Assembly: GCF_019049255.1 (NCBI RefSeq)
Contig: NZ_JAGMUJ010000084.1
Location: forward strand, 62,001 to 126,000
Origin: Streptomyces sp. AC558_RSS880
GTDB taxonomy: Bacteria; Actinomycetota; Actinomycetes; Streptomycetales; Streptomycetaceae
Direction of reading: 5' to 3'
DNA: 64,000 nucleotides
Shown: one piece after another, positions 31,386-39,918 of the stretch
Layout of the letters: each line of letters starts with the position of its first letter
Position numbering within the stretch: the stretch's first letter is position 1
Notes under the pieces: generated by a model
Told to the model about the DNA's origin: nothing
What the model saw: only the letters and a program-made list of their open reading frames with translations
Databases searched by the model: none
Position numbers and translations under genes: made by a program

Positions 31386-32075
31386 CTACCGCACGCGTTC
31401 CGGGAGGACGCGCGGGGGCCACTGGCCTGCGGCGAACATCCCCAGCGCGTGCGCCCGCGCCACCAGGGCGGGACGGTTGGACACGTCGAAGCGCCGCAGC
31501 ATCTGCCCGACGCGGTACTCGATCCCCTGACGGCTCAGATAGAGACGGGAGGCCAACTGCACCGTGGACTCGCCACTCGCCACACCTTCCAGGACCTGCG
31601 CGTCGAGGGCGCTGAGCACGGGCCCGCAGGAAACCGCGCCTTCGGACCGGCGCAGAAAGACGACGACGCCGACCATGTCCCCGGAAGGTTTCCTGACGGC
31701 GACCGCGGTGACTTCCGCCGGGAAATTCCGGCCGGTGCCGTCCCGGCCCGTCACCTTTTCCTGGAATCGCCGGCTGCTTCCCGAGGAAAGCGCGGTGAAC
31801 TGTTCCCGCAGCCGTGCGGGAACGGGTGAGCGGAGAAGGTCGAGCAGGCCGTACCCGCATATCTCGTCGGCGCTCAGTCCGAATTGGCGGGCGAATCCGG
31901 GATCCGCGGCCGTGACGACCAGGTCCCCGGGGGACACGTGGGCTCTGCAGGCGTCCGCCGGGGCGGCGTCTCCCGGCGCGCCGTTTCCGGTCGGGGCGCG
32001 GCGAGCGGGGGCGGCCGCAGCGGCGGCTTTCTTGTTCTTGCGGGGCGAGGCGTCGGGGAAACTCGTGGTCGCCAC
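31386..32075 (-). CDS. PAS-LuxR family transcriptional regulator (FscRI/PimM-like)
   Basis: 229 aa from a GTG with AAGGACGG upstream. After an Ala/Lys-rich N-terminal stretch there is a PAS domain (about 60-160; VTAADPGFARQFGLSADEIC; GRNFPAEVTAVAV) and a C-terminal LuxR/GerE helix-turn-helix (SALDAQVLEGVASGESTVQL; SRQGIEYRVGQMLRRF). PAS-LuxR proteins of this size control polyene clusters, and one of them (FscRI) also switches on antimycin operons. This copy faces antA and lies 2.2 kb from a matching operator, so it is the obvious candidate activator of antBA and antCDE. The upstream in-frame extension to 32447 is Pro/Arg-rich and is not taken as coding. Confidence 0.85.
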   Translation of the reverse strand: MATTSFPDASPRKNKKAAAAAAPARRAPTGNGAPGDAAPADACRAHVSPGDLVVTAADPGFARQFGLSADEICGYGLLDLLRSPVPARLREQFTALSSGSSRRFQEKVTGRDGTGRNFPAEVTAVAVRKPSGDMVGVVVFLRRSEGAVSCGPVLSALDAQVLEGVASGESTVQLASRLYLSRQGIEYRVGQMLRRFDVSNRPALVARAHALGMFAAGQWPPRVLPERVR

Positions 32076-32757
32076 GGACGTACCGTCCTTCTTCCTGCGC
32101 GTGGGGGGCTGGGAAGGGTGAGAGGACGCGGAGCGGACCGGTGCGTCGTGCCTGGGTGTCGACGAGCGTCCGGTGACGGCGCGTGCCACCTCGTCGGTGG
32201 CCGGTGCCGGTGTCCGCGTCGCCCCGGGCCGGCCGGCGGCGGGACGCCGGGCTCCCGGGTCGGTCAGGGTGAGCAGAGGAGGCGGCGCCGGGGCGGCCGG
32301 CGCCCGACTGCCGTGGATAACGTTGTCATGGCCACTCGATCTCGGTGTCCGATCCTGACGGAAGGCCACCGGGCGGACCGGCGGGCCGTACGTCCGGCCT
32401 TCGCGAGGGGCCCGGTCGGGAGCTGCACAGCACGAAAACCTCCACATGACGAAGATGGGATCGCATCAAGGGGGCGCTCTCGAGGTTAAGGGTCGGCAAC
32501 CCATGTGGCAAGGGTTTGCCAGATGGCCTCGGCAACCTGGCAACCCCCTTGCGATCGGGCCTCTTTCGGGCAGCGTGAAGCCCGATCCAAACACGCCCCG
32601 CAGCGTCGGACGCCGCCTCTGCACTGCCCAGTTGACCTGCGGTTAACGGCTTGTAGCCCCTTGCCGAGCTTCATAGAGTGTTGACAACCCACGCGCCCGA
32701 CCGGGCAGGCGGGGACCACGACACCTGTTGGTCGCGTCACGGAACAAGAGGGGGGAG
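32076..32757. promoter_or_regulatory. Divergent region between two regulators, with GGCAA array and promoter
   Basis: 682 bp without a supported gene. At 32495-32543 four GGCAA boxes (32495, 32507, 32531, 32539) and one TTGCC (32516) are clustered; GGCAA...TTGCC at 32507-32520 forms an inverted repeat. A SigA-like promoter TTGTAG-N17-TAGAGT lies at 32651-32679, pointing to the XRE-type gene at 32758. The array lies about 110 bp upstream of that promoter and could be an operator for either regulator. Confidence 0.5.
32651..32679 (+). promoter_or_regulatory. SigA-type promoter for the XRE regulator
   Basis: TTGTAG (32651-32656), 17-bp spacer, TAGAGT (32674-32679). Transcription would start near 32686, giving an untranslated leader of about 70 nt before the ATG at 32758. 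Confidence 0.5.
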
Positions 32758-34044
32758 ATGCTCGAACAGCCGTATTTCGGCCGTCGGTTGAAGAGGCTTC
32801 GGCTGGCACGGGGCCTGAGCCAGGCCGGCCTCGTCGGCGAAGGCATGTCGACGGGGTATCTGTCACGTCTGGAGTCCGGCGACCGGCGTCCCACCGAGCG
32901 CGCCGTGTCCTACCTCGCCCACCGGCTCGGCGTCGACACGTCCGCCCTGACCGGCCCGTCGGACGAGAGGTCCTTGACGGGGGTCCTGGCCGCCGTGACC
33001 TCGGCGCCGCCCGGAACGGACGACACGGCGGCTCTCAGCCGCGCGGTCGAGGAGGACGCGGGCGAGGATCCCGCCGCCCGCTGGCAGGCCCTGTGGCTGC
33101 TGAGCCGCGCTGCCGGCCACGACGGCGACTACGAGCTGGAGCGCACGCGGCTGCTGGAACTCATCGAGCTGAGCGATCTGTTGGAGGCACCGGAACTCCG
33201 GGCCCGGTCGCGCGTCCGGTACGCCCGCTGCACACGCGCCCTGGGCGACATGCGCACGGCCGAACCGGCGGCCGTGGAGGCGCTGTCCGTCGCCCGCGCC
33301 GCGGAACTGGGCGTGTCCGACACCCTGGCCGCCCTGATGGTGCTGATCAGCATCGAGACGGAACTCGGCAGGCTGGAGACGGCCGGCCGGCACGTCGCCG
33401 AATTGGAGCGGGATCTGCTGCCCGTGGCCACGTCCGCCCAGGCGGCCGAAGCGTTGTGGACGGCCGCCGTGGTCAGCAACCGCCAGGGGGACGACGCGAC
33501 CGCCCGGGCCAGGCTGGACACCGCCCTGGGCCTGCTGAAGGGCAAGGACGACCTGACCCTGTGGACCCGGCTACGGGCCGCCGCCACCGCCGCCGCGCTG
33601 CAGATGTCACCGCCCGGCGTGGCCGCCGCCGAGCGCTGGCTGGACGAGGCCGCCTCCGTCCTCCACCTGATCGGCACCCCTCTGCAGCTCCAGGAGTTGC
33701 GGGCGCTCCAGGCCCATCTCGCCTTTCATCAGGGTCGGCTGGACGACGCCCGGGCCCTCAGTCGGGCCCTGCTCGCCGAGGAGGACCTGCGCCTCTCCTA
33801 CCGTGACCGGGTACGGCTGTCGGTCCTCGACGGCCGGCTGATGATCCTGGCGGGCCGCGCCGACGAGGGCGTCGCCGCCCTGCAACGGCTCGGGCGGCAG
33901 GCGACGGAGTCCGGGAACCTCGACCTGGCGGCCCACATCTGGCAGGCCCTGGCCACCACCCTGGCCGACGTCCGCTCCCCCGAGGCCCGGACGCAGACAC
34001 CGGCGCGGGGCGACTCCGGACGCCACCGCGCCTCCGGCTCCTGA
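32758..34044 (+). CDS. XRE-family regulator with TPR-like C-terminal region
   Basis: 428 aa; the start MLEQPYFGRRLKRLR was chosen because it begins the helix-turn-helix and follows a G-rich ribosome site. Residues about 5-65 form an XRE HTH (LSQAGLVGEGMSTGYLSRLE). The rest is all-helical with repeated Ala/Leu-rich helix pairs like tetratricopeptide repeats, as in peptide- or metabolite-responsive regulators. It is not part of the usual antimycin set and may serve the flanking genes. A 12-bp hairpin follows the stop. Confidence 0.75.
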   Translation: MLEQPYFGRRLKRLRLARGLSQAGLVGEGMSTGYLSRLESGDRRPTERAVSYLAHRLGVDTSALTGPSDERSLTGVLAAVTSAPPGTDDTAALSRAVEEDAGEDPAARWQALWLLSRAAGHDGDYELERTRLLELIELSDLLEAPELRARSRVRYARCTRALGDMRTAEPAAVEALSVARAAELGVSDTLAALMVLISIETELGRLETAGRHVAELERDLLPVATSAQAAEALWTAAVVSNRQGDDATARARLDTALGLLKGKDDLTLWTRLRAAATAAALQMSPPGVAAAERWLDEAASVLHLIGTPLQLQELRALQAHLAFHQGRLDDARALSRALLAEEDLRLSYRDRVRLSVLDGRLMILAGRADEGVAALQRLGRQATESGNLDLAAHIWQALATTLADVRSPEARTQTPARGDSGRHRASGS

Positions 34045-34045
34045 A

Positions 34046-34082
34046 CGGCCCGCGCACGCCTGGCGCCTCGGTGCGCGGGCCG
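34046..34082 (+). terminator. Hairpin terminator after the XRE gene
   Basis: Perfect 12-bp stem (34046-34057 with 34071-34082) and a 13-nt loop, starting two bases after the stop codon. The next 308 bases (34083-34390) hold nothing else I can support. Confidence 0.75.
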
Positions 34083-34390
34083 TGTTCGCGATGTGCGGCC
34101 GTGCGACCGGCGCCGACCGCCGCCCTGCGGCCGTGACGAAGCAGGCGGGACCACCCGCCGGAACAGCTCCCACCACTCGTAGTGCTCCGCATGAGACGAC
34201 GTCATGGGTACGGGTGGTGACGCCTCCGCACCGCACGTTCAGGAAGAACGCCCCGGACCGGTACGAGGGGACGCACGAGCTCGTCGGACAACGGCCCGCC
34301 GCGGCAGGTGACGTCGGCACGCCCGCGGACCAGGGCGTTGTCTGTCGACGAGTGGCGAAGGGCGCCCGCGGTGAGCCGCGGAGCGGCGGA

Positions 34391-34396
34391 TAGCGT
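34391..34396 (+). promoter_or_regulatory. -10 element of a probable leaderless gene
   Basis: TAGCGT ends exactly 6 nt before the ATG at 34403, which places the start site on or next to the start codon. No ribosome site is present, so a leaderless mRNA is likely. Confidence 0.45.
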
Positions 34397-34402
34397 ACGG
34401 GC

Positions 34403-34990
34403 ATGGCGATGACGGGGAAGCGACGGGTCCTGTACCGGCAGGGCAGCGGATTCTGGCGGATGACGGCGAAGTGGGTTCTGGTCTTCGGGGTCCTGTACCT
34501 GCTGGACGGCGGGCTGCTCCGGTCTTGGGGCGACGCTCTGGTCTGGCCGATGATCGGGATCCTGCTGTGGGTGCCGTTCGGGATCGGTGTCGTCTGGTAC
34601 CCGAAGAAGAACCAGCGCGTCGAGCTGACGACGCGTGAACTGCGGGTGCGGCGCAAGCGGTTGCCGATGGAGGAGGTGAACCTGCTGCACGTGGCGCGGC
34701 TGTGGCTGGAGGGGCGGTCGACCGCGGACGACCAGCCGGTGCCGGAATGGCCACGGTTCGACCGGGTGGTGTGGGTGCCGCTGCGGGACGGCCGGGCGTT
34801 CGGCGTGGAGTTCCGCGACCCGGCCGCGTTCGCCGAGGTTTTCGGCGCCTTCGCGGTCGCGGCGTGCGGCGGGCCCGACATCGTCCGCGCGAGAGCCGCG
34901 GCGGAGACCTACCCGAATCCGGTCCCGATGCGGTCCCGCTCCGCCGACGACGCAGGATCCTGGCCGGACCTCCTGGACCTCTTCGACTGA
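34403..34990 (+). CDS. Two-TM membrane protein of unknown function
   Basis: 195 aa. Two hydrophobic segments (about residues 24-42 and 46-66) are followed by a cytoplasmic domain with a basic stretch (ELTTRELRVRRKRLPMEEV), which resembles the PH-like hypothetical membrane proteins common in Streptomyces, then an acidic C-terminus (WPDLLDLFD). The start may be the ATG at 34403 or at 34409. Expression is probably leaderless. Function unknown. Confidence 0.7.
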   Translation: MAMTGKRRVLYRQGSGFWRMTAKWVLVFGVLYLLDGGLLRSWGDALVWPMIGILLWVPFGIGVVWYPKKNQRVELTTRELRVRRKRLPMEEVNLLHVARLWLEGRSTADDQPVPEWPRFDRVVWVPLRDGRAFGVEFRDPAAFAEVFGAFAVAACGGPDIVRARAAAETYPNPVPMRSRSADDAGSWPDLLDLFD

Positions 34991-35234
34991 CAGCCGGGAA
35001 CGCCGGCAGGGGGCAGCGCTCCGTCAGGGATACGGGGAACTGCACAGGGCCGGCGTCCCCGGCCGGCTCCCGCGGGAGGCGTTTCACACAGACACCGCCT
35101 CACGCGGCACCTGCGGCTCCCGCCGGGTGCACGCCGTCGGCCGCCGACCTGGCGGAACGCGACTTCACCCGTCACGTCCGGGACCAGCTGGGGGGGGGAC
35201 CGACATCACCGGACATCCCACGGACGAAGTCCTG

Positions 35235-35768
35235 TCAGGAGCGGGGCTCCAGCACCTCCAGGGTGCCCGTTTCCGTGTCGTAACTGCGCAGGGTGGTGAG
35301 CCGGACCGACGACGGCGGCGCCGGCAGCAGCTCGAAGACCCGGGGGCCGGCGAAGGCGCCGGCCCGCCGGGAGCGACCGAGGGTGATGTGCGGGCTCCAG
35401 CGCGCGGGGGCGTGAAGAGGGTTGAGGGTCTCGGGCGGACTGTCCGAGACCACTGCGTCCCACACCCGGTCGTGCAGGGCTGCCAGAGCGGGGTCGAGAT
35501 GCAGCGCCCAGGCCAGCACCGAGGTCGGCCGCTCGAAGCGGACCACGCCGGTGACCCGCACCGGCAGCGGCAGGGCGGCGGCCACCTCGGCAAGCTCCCA
35601 GCGGATCGGAGCGGTCAGCTCCGGGCAAGCGGCCAGGGTCAGGTGCGGGCTGTTGGTCGGTGAGTGATGACGCGCCTGACTGGGCAGTCCCGCGTCCGCG
35701 AGCCGCCACCAGGCCTCCCGGACCGCGAGGTCCGCCGCCTCGTCCAACAGAAGCTCGACTGTGCGCAC
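35235..35768 (-). CDS. 2H phosphoesterase / 2'-5' RNA ligase-like protein
   Basis: 177 aa with the two HxT motifs of the 2H superfamily: PHLTLA (about residue 43) and PHITLG (about 127), about 85 residues apart as expected. Members act on cyclic phosphates or RNA ends; the substrate here is unknown. The GTG start at 35768 lies 6 nt after TAGGCT (35780-35775 on this strand), so the mRNA is probably leaderless. Single-gene unit. Confidence 0.85.
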   Translation of the reverse strand: MRTVELLLDEAADLAVREAWWRLADAGLPSQARHHSPTNSPHLTLAACPELTAPIRWELAEVAAALPLPVRVTGVVRFERPTSVLAWALHLDPALAALHDRVWDAVVSDSPPETLNPLHAPARWSPHITLGRSRRAGAFAGPRVFELLPAPPSSVRLTTLRSYDTETGTLEVLEPRS

Positions 35769-36126
35769 GGGCGCAGCCTACCCACGAGGGCCCGCGGTTC
35801 CGCCGCCCCCACCGGCAGGAGCGTCGAACCGGGAGCGCGGCCGGGGGACGCGACCCCGCGCTCGTCAGGCCGGAGGCTCGGTCAGGGGGTCCGGCTCGCC
35901 CACGGCGTCGGCAGTGGCCCGGACCTGCGAAAGGGCGCTCGCCTTCCTCGTGCCGGGTCGTAGCGGACCGGACAGCACCCGGGGGTTCTCGGTGAAGGGA
36001 TCCGGTGTGACGTGGATGCCTCTGGAGGGGTGGGGCCCCGTCGGCCGTCGGGCCGGTCCGCGACCGGCTCCCCGCATCCGGCCGGGTGTGGCCCCGTCTT
36101 GCGCGCGTTCGGGTGCCCGGCCGTGG
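35769..36126. other. Intergenic region without a supported gene
   Basis: 358 bp. Apart from the TAGGCT -10 element of the 2H phosphoesterase (35775-35780) I see no gene, repeat or clear hairpin. Confidence 0.5.
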
Positions 36127-37209
36127 TCATGCGTGTTTTCCGGGGGCGGGCGGTCGGCGGTTCTCGGGGCGGCCCGGGGTCGTGTCCCGGCCCGGCGGGT
36201 TCCGCTCGTCGTCCGGTCGCACGTGGGTGAGCTTGGCGGGGTTGGTGACAACGTAGACGCCGGAGACCTGGTCGCCGTCCGGGGTGAGGTCCATGACCAT
36301 CACGGCGTACGGGGAGTCACCCGTGAACAGTACCGCCGCGTCGTCGCCGTTGACGCGACGGTAGCGGATGTCCAGGTTCTCGGTGCGCCGGGTGGCGTAG
36401 CCGGCCAGCATGCGGGCGGCCTTCTCCCGGCCGTGGACCGGACGCAGCCCGGCCGCCTGCCGTACGCCTCCGCCGTCGATCCAGACCGTCACGTCCGGGG
36501 CGAGGATCTCCATGAGCGCGTGGATGTCGCCGCCGAGGGCGGCTGTGACGAACCGCTCGGTCGCCTCCCGCCGGACGCGGGGGTGGGCGCGGTAGCGGGG
36601 GCGGCGGGCGTGGACGTGGGCGCGGGCCCGGTGGGCGAGCTGACGTACGGAGGCAGGGCTGCGGTCGAGCATGCCGGCGATCTCGGTGTGGGGATAGCCG
36701 AACACCTCGTGGAGGACGAACACCGCCCGTTCCAGCGGTGTGAGGGTCTCCAGGACCACCAGCATCGCCAGGGAGACCGAGTCCGTACGTACCGCGTGGT
36801 CGGCGGTGTCCGGGGCGAGGCCGGTGGCGGCATCGGCGACCAGGGGTTCGGGCAGCCAGGTACCGACGTACGTCTCCCGTCGGGAGGCGATGGCGGTCCG
36901 CCGGGCGAGTGCGTGGTTCACGGCGATGCGTACGAGGTAGGCGCGCGGGTTGCCGATCTCCGCCAGCGGCGCCCGACGGTTCTTGCCGGACCAGGACAGC
37001 CAGGTCTCCTGGAGCACGTCCTCGGTGTCGGCGACGCTGCCGAGCATGTTGTAGACGACGGAGAACAGGAGTTCGCGGTGATCGACGAAGAGCCGCGTCG
37101 TGTCGTGCGCCGGGCCGTCCTGTCGTTCTCCCCCGCCCGGTCCGCGCGGCGCGTCCCGCACCGGTCCCGCCCCACCCGTTGCCCGGCTGTCGTCGGATAT
37201 GTCTGCCAT
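36127..37209 (-). CDS. ECF41-type sigma factor with SnoaL-like C-terminal domain
   Basis: 360 aa. Sigma region 2 (LFSVVYNMLGSVADTEDVLQ, about 48-67) and region 4 (LTPLERAVFVLHEVFGYPH; RSPASVRQLAHRARAHVHAR) are followed by a C-terminal SnoaL-like domain of about 150 residues that modulates activity in this group. The group's signature motifs are all present: WLPEP in the linker, DGGG in VWIDGGGVRQA and a variant NPxKL (TNPAKL) near the end. ECF41 genes have no classic anti-sigma and usually control one neighbouring redox gene; here the neighbour is the NmrA-like gene at 37530-38228. The ATG follows ACAGGAGGA. Confidence 0.88.
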   Translation of the reverse strand: MADISDDSRATGGAGPVRDAPRGPGGGERQDGPAHDTTRLFVDHRELLFSVVYNMLGSVADTEDVLQETWLSWSGKNRRAPLAEIGNPRAYLVRIAVNHALARRTAIASRRETYVGTWLPEPLVADAATGLAPDTADHAVRTDSVSLAMLVVLETLTPLERAVFVLHEVFGYPHTEIAGMLDRSPASVRQLAHRARAHVHARRPRYRAHPRVRREATERFVTAALGGDIHALMEILAPDVTVWIDGGGVRQAAGLRPVHGREKAARMLAGYATRRTENLDIRYRRVNGDDAAVLFTGDSPYAVMVMDLTPDGDQVSGVYVVTNPAKLTHVRPDDERNPPGRDTTPGRPENRRPPAPGKHA

Positions 37210-37261
37210 GGGTCGTCCTCCTGTCCGGCACTCACTGGTGAGAGGGACGGGGCGACCGGAG

Positions 37262-37268
37262 TGTGACA
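37262..37268 (-). promoter_or_regulatory. TGTCACA element upstream of the ECF41 gene
   Basis: On the minus strand GGATGTCACA lies about 55 nt upstream of the sigma gene. TGTCACA is the -35 element known for ECF41 promoters, which suggests autoregulation. A CGTC follows after 12 nt instead of the usual 16 or so, so the -10 is uncertain. The rest of 37210-37529 shows nothing else. Confidence 0.5.
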
Positions 37269-37529
37269 TCCACCCGGTGAGCGTGACACGGGTCACCGGC
37301 CGGCTCTTCGGAGTCGTACTCGCCCGAGCCGGCCGCTTCCCGGACGGGTGAGACCGCGGAGGCTGCCGCGGTCCCTCTCTTCCCGACCGGAAGGATCGCC
37401 TGCCGCGCCTTCGCCCCATGGCCGTCGAGGTCATGCCCATGGGCCCTTCCGGTTCTCCGTCTCCAGCGGGGTGAAACGGTCTGCGGGCAGGAGCGTGACC
37501 CTTCTTGAGCGGCGCGGTCGGGCCCTCAT

Positions 37530-38228
37530 TCATTTCCTGCCGCCGAAGGCCTCCTTCCGGATGACGTCGAGGATGCTCGGAACACCTTCCGTGGTGCGGA
37601 CGTCGACGAAGGCGCCCACATGACGGTTGCCGGCCGCCTCGCGCAGCAGCGCGTTTCCCAGGTCCGCGCGCGAGGTGAACCGTCCTGGCAGGCGCGAGGT
37701 GGAGACCCGGTAGTCGCTGACGGCATCCGTGTCGAAGAGACCGGCGGGGCGGACGACCGTCCACGCGCGGTCGCTGTCGCGCACGATCTCCTCCATGCGG
37801 CGCATGTCGTCGTACACCGTGCGCCCGACGGTACGCGCGATGAAGGGTTCGAGCACCTTCCGGAAGAAGAAGGTCTCGCCGGGTGCCGGCACGCCGAAGA
37901 GCACGGTCGAGGTCACGCAGACCAGGCGTCGGACGCCGTGTTCGGTCATGGCCTGGGTGAGGTGAGTGATGCCCTCGGAGTACACCGTGACGGGGTTTCG
38001 GCTGTACGGCACCCCGAGCGTCGAGATCACCGCGTCCTGCCCGGCCACGGCGCGTTCGACGGCGCCGGGATCCAGCACATCCGCACCGACCACCCGCAGA
38101 CGCGGGTGGCTCAGCGGGAAGCCCTCGGGGCGGCGTGTGACGGCGGTGACCGTGTGGCCTTCGGTGATCGCCTGCCCGGTGACCTGCCGCCCGGTCGGCC
38201 CATTGGCCCCGAATATCACGATTTTCAC
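37530..38228 (-). CDS. NAD(P)-binding NmrA/SDR-like oxidoreductase
   Basis: 232 aa from a GTG preceded by GAGAGGGA. The N-terminus KIVIFGANGPTGRQVTGQAI is an atypical-SDR nucleotide-binding fold, followed by VTAVTRRPEGF and a later RAWTVVRPAGLFD typical of NAD(P)H-binding NmrA-like or flavin-reductase-like proteins. There is no YxxxK catalytic pair of classical SDRs. It lies next to the ECF41 sigma gene and shares the GGATGTCACA upstream element, so it is the probable target of that sigma factor. Confidence 0.82.
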   Translation of the reverse strand: MKIVIFGANGPTGRQVTGQAITEGHTVTAVTRRPEGFPLSHPRLRVVGADVLDPGAVERAVAGQDAVISTLGVPYSRNPVTVYSEGITHLTQAMTEHGVRRLVCVTSTVLFGVPAPGETFFFRKVLEPFIARTVGRTVYDDMRRMEEIVRDSDRAWTVVRPAGLFDTDAVSDYRVSTSRLPGRFTSRADLGNALLREAAGNRHVGAFVDVRTTEGVPSILDVIRKEAFGGRK

Positions 38229-38333
38229 GTGTTTCCCTCTCTTGCGGACGACCCGTCGGTGGGCATGGAGCATGCGCGCGGTGTCGTCGTCCAGGCTGGT
38301 CTTGTCAGAGGAGAGGAGCCAGATGACGACGAA

Positions 38334-38340
38334 TGTGACA
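38334..38340 (-). promoter_or_regulatory. TGTCACA element upstream of the NmrA-like gene
   Basis: GGATGTCACA on the minus strand, about 106 nt before the GTG start, identical over 10 bases to the element upstream of the ECF41 gene. No correctly spaced CGTC -10 is seen. The remainder of 38229-38586 contains no supported gene. Confidence 0.5.
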
Positions 38341-38586
38341 TCCCGTCGGCGGGGCCTTTCGTTCTCACTCCCCGCACTCGGGCGGGGTTCGGGGACCGTG
38401 GTGGGCGGGGCCGGCCACCACGGTCCCCGAAGCAGGGGACGTCCATCCGGTCGTCACGCGTCGGACGTCACGGAGCGACGCCTGAGCCCGGGAGGCGGGC
38501 TGGTCATCCAGGGAGGGAGACGGGGGCCGCGGTTTTGCGTCCCGTGCCGAGCGTCAGGAGCGGGGAGGCCCCGGTCAGGGCGACAC

Positions 38587-39354
38587 CGAACCAGCCGACG
38601 GGTGCGACTGACACCGGCGGGTGCGGCGTTCCTGCCCGCCGCACGCCAGTGTCTGGAGGCCGCCGAGCGCGCGGCCGCCGAGGTGGCCGCGGCGGTCGGC
38701 GAGGTACGCGGACGGCTCGCCGTGGGTCTGATCCCCACCGTCGCCGCGGTCGACATCCCGGGCGCCCTGCGCGAGTTCCGCCGGCGGTACCCCGACGTGC
38801 GCGTCAGCCTGAGCGTCGGCGCGAGTGACGAACTTGTCGAGCAGGTCGAGGAGGGAGCCATCGAGGTGGCCTTCCTCGGCCTGCCGACCACGGCACGGCC
38901 CCAGGGTGTCGACGCGGTCGAGCTCGCCCGTGACCGCCTCGTCGCCGTGGTCGCGCCGAACCACCCGCTGGCCAAGGAGTCGGCGGTCGACCTGCGCAGA
39001 CTCTCCTCCGAGGTCTTCGTGGACCTGCCGGCCAAGACCGCCGGACGCGCCCAGTCCGACCAGGTGTTCTCGGCCGCCGGTCTCACCCGCGACGTCGCCT
39101 TCGAAGTGACCAACGCCGATTTCCTCGCCCGGCTGGTCGGCCAGGGCCTCGGCGTCGCCCTGCTCCCTTCCGCCTACGTGCGCCGGCTCACCGGCGTGAC
39201 CACCATCGAGGTCGCCGACGCACCGGACCGCGTCGAGTACGTCATCTGGAGCCGGATCAGCCGCACACCCGCCGCCACCGCCTTCCTGGCCCTGCTCGGC
39301 ATCCCGGCCGTCCCCGGCGCGCAAGGAGACCGGCAGGGCATGCCCGGCGCTTAA
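38587..39354 (+). pseudogene. LysR-family regulator lacking its DNA-binding domain
   Basis: The frame matches LysR proteins from RTSRRVRLTPAGAAFLPAAR onward, i.e. from the wing/linker helix, through a full effector-binding domain (LAVGLIPTVAAVDIPGALRE; FLARLVGQGLGVALLPSAYV) to a stop at 39354. The roughly 55-60 residues of the N-terminal helix-turn-helix are absent; upstream sequence in any frame does not supply them and there is no clear start. It is therefore a 5'-truncated remnant. It lies divergently next to the NmrA-like gene, the usual place for a LysR regulator of that type of gene. Confidence 0.75.
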
Positions 39355-39360
39355 GGATGC

Positions 39361-39795
39361 TCAGTCGAGGCAGAACTCGTTGCCCTCGATGTCCTGCATC
39401 ACGATGCAGGACTCGTTTTCGTCATCGGCGTACAGCGTTCGCACGTGTACCGCGCCGAGCGCGACCAGTCGTGCGCATTCGGCCTCGAGTGTGGCGAGGC
39501 GCTCTTCGCCCACGAGCCCGGTGCCGGCCCGCACGTCGAGGTGCACCCGGTTCTTGACGACCTTGCCTTCGGGAACGCGCTGAAAGAACAGTCGCGGTCC
39601 CACACCTGAGGGATCACTGCACGCGAACCATGAGCCTCGATCCTCAGCCGGCCGCGAGCGATGGAAATCGTCCCACGTGGCAAACCCCTCCGGCGGCGGA
39701 GGTACGACATACCCCAGAACCTCACACCAAAAACGAGCGACGCGCTCAGGCTCTGCGCAGTCGAAGGTGACTTGGAACTGCTTGATCGATGACAT
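39361..39795 (-). CDS. VOC (glyoxalase/bleomycin-resistance fold) protein
   Basis: 144 aa from the ATG at 39795. It begins KQFQVTFDCAEPERVARFWC, has a FFQRVPEGKVVKNRVHLDV strand and ends with QDIEGNEFCLD, the last metal-ligand Glu position of many VOC proteins. Single or paired beta-alpha-beta-beta-beta modules bind metals or small molecules; the substrate cannot be told. It is convergent with the LysR remnant, whose end is 6 bp away. Confidence 0.85.
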   Translation of the reverse strand: MSSIKQFQVTFDCAEPERVARFWCEVLGYVVPPPPEGFATWDDFHRSRPAEDRGSWFACSDPSGVGPRLFFQRVPEGKVVKNRVHLDVRAGTGLVGEERLATLEAECARLVALGAVHVRTLYADDENESCIVMQDIEGNEFCLD

Positions 39796-39918
39796 CGGCG
39801 CACCATAACAGAGGTCCCTGGTGCTCATCTCCCGATAAAAATCCGCACCTTGACGGGAGACGGTCCTCGCGCGCCCGAACCCCGTGGAGGTGGGGGTCGC
39901 CACCTCAGATCCCTAGTG

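Noticed and set aside
32076..32447. In-frame N-terminal extension of the PAS-LuxR gene
   Set aside because: Pro/Arg/Ala-rich with no family similarity; the GTG at 32075 has a ribosome site and gives the usual size for this family.
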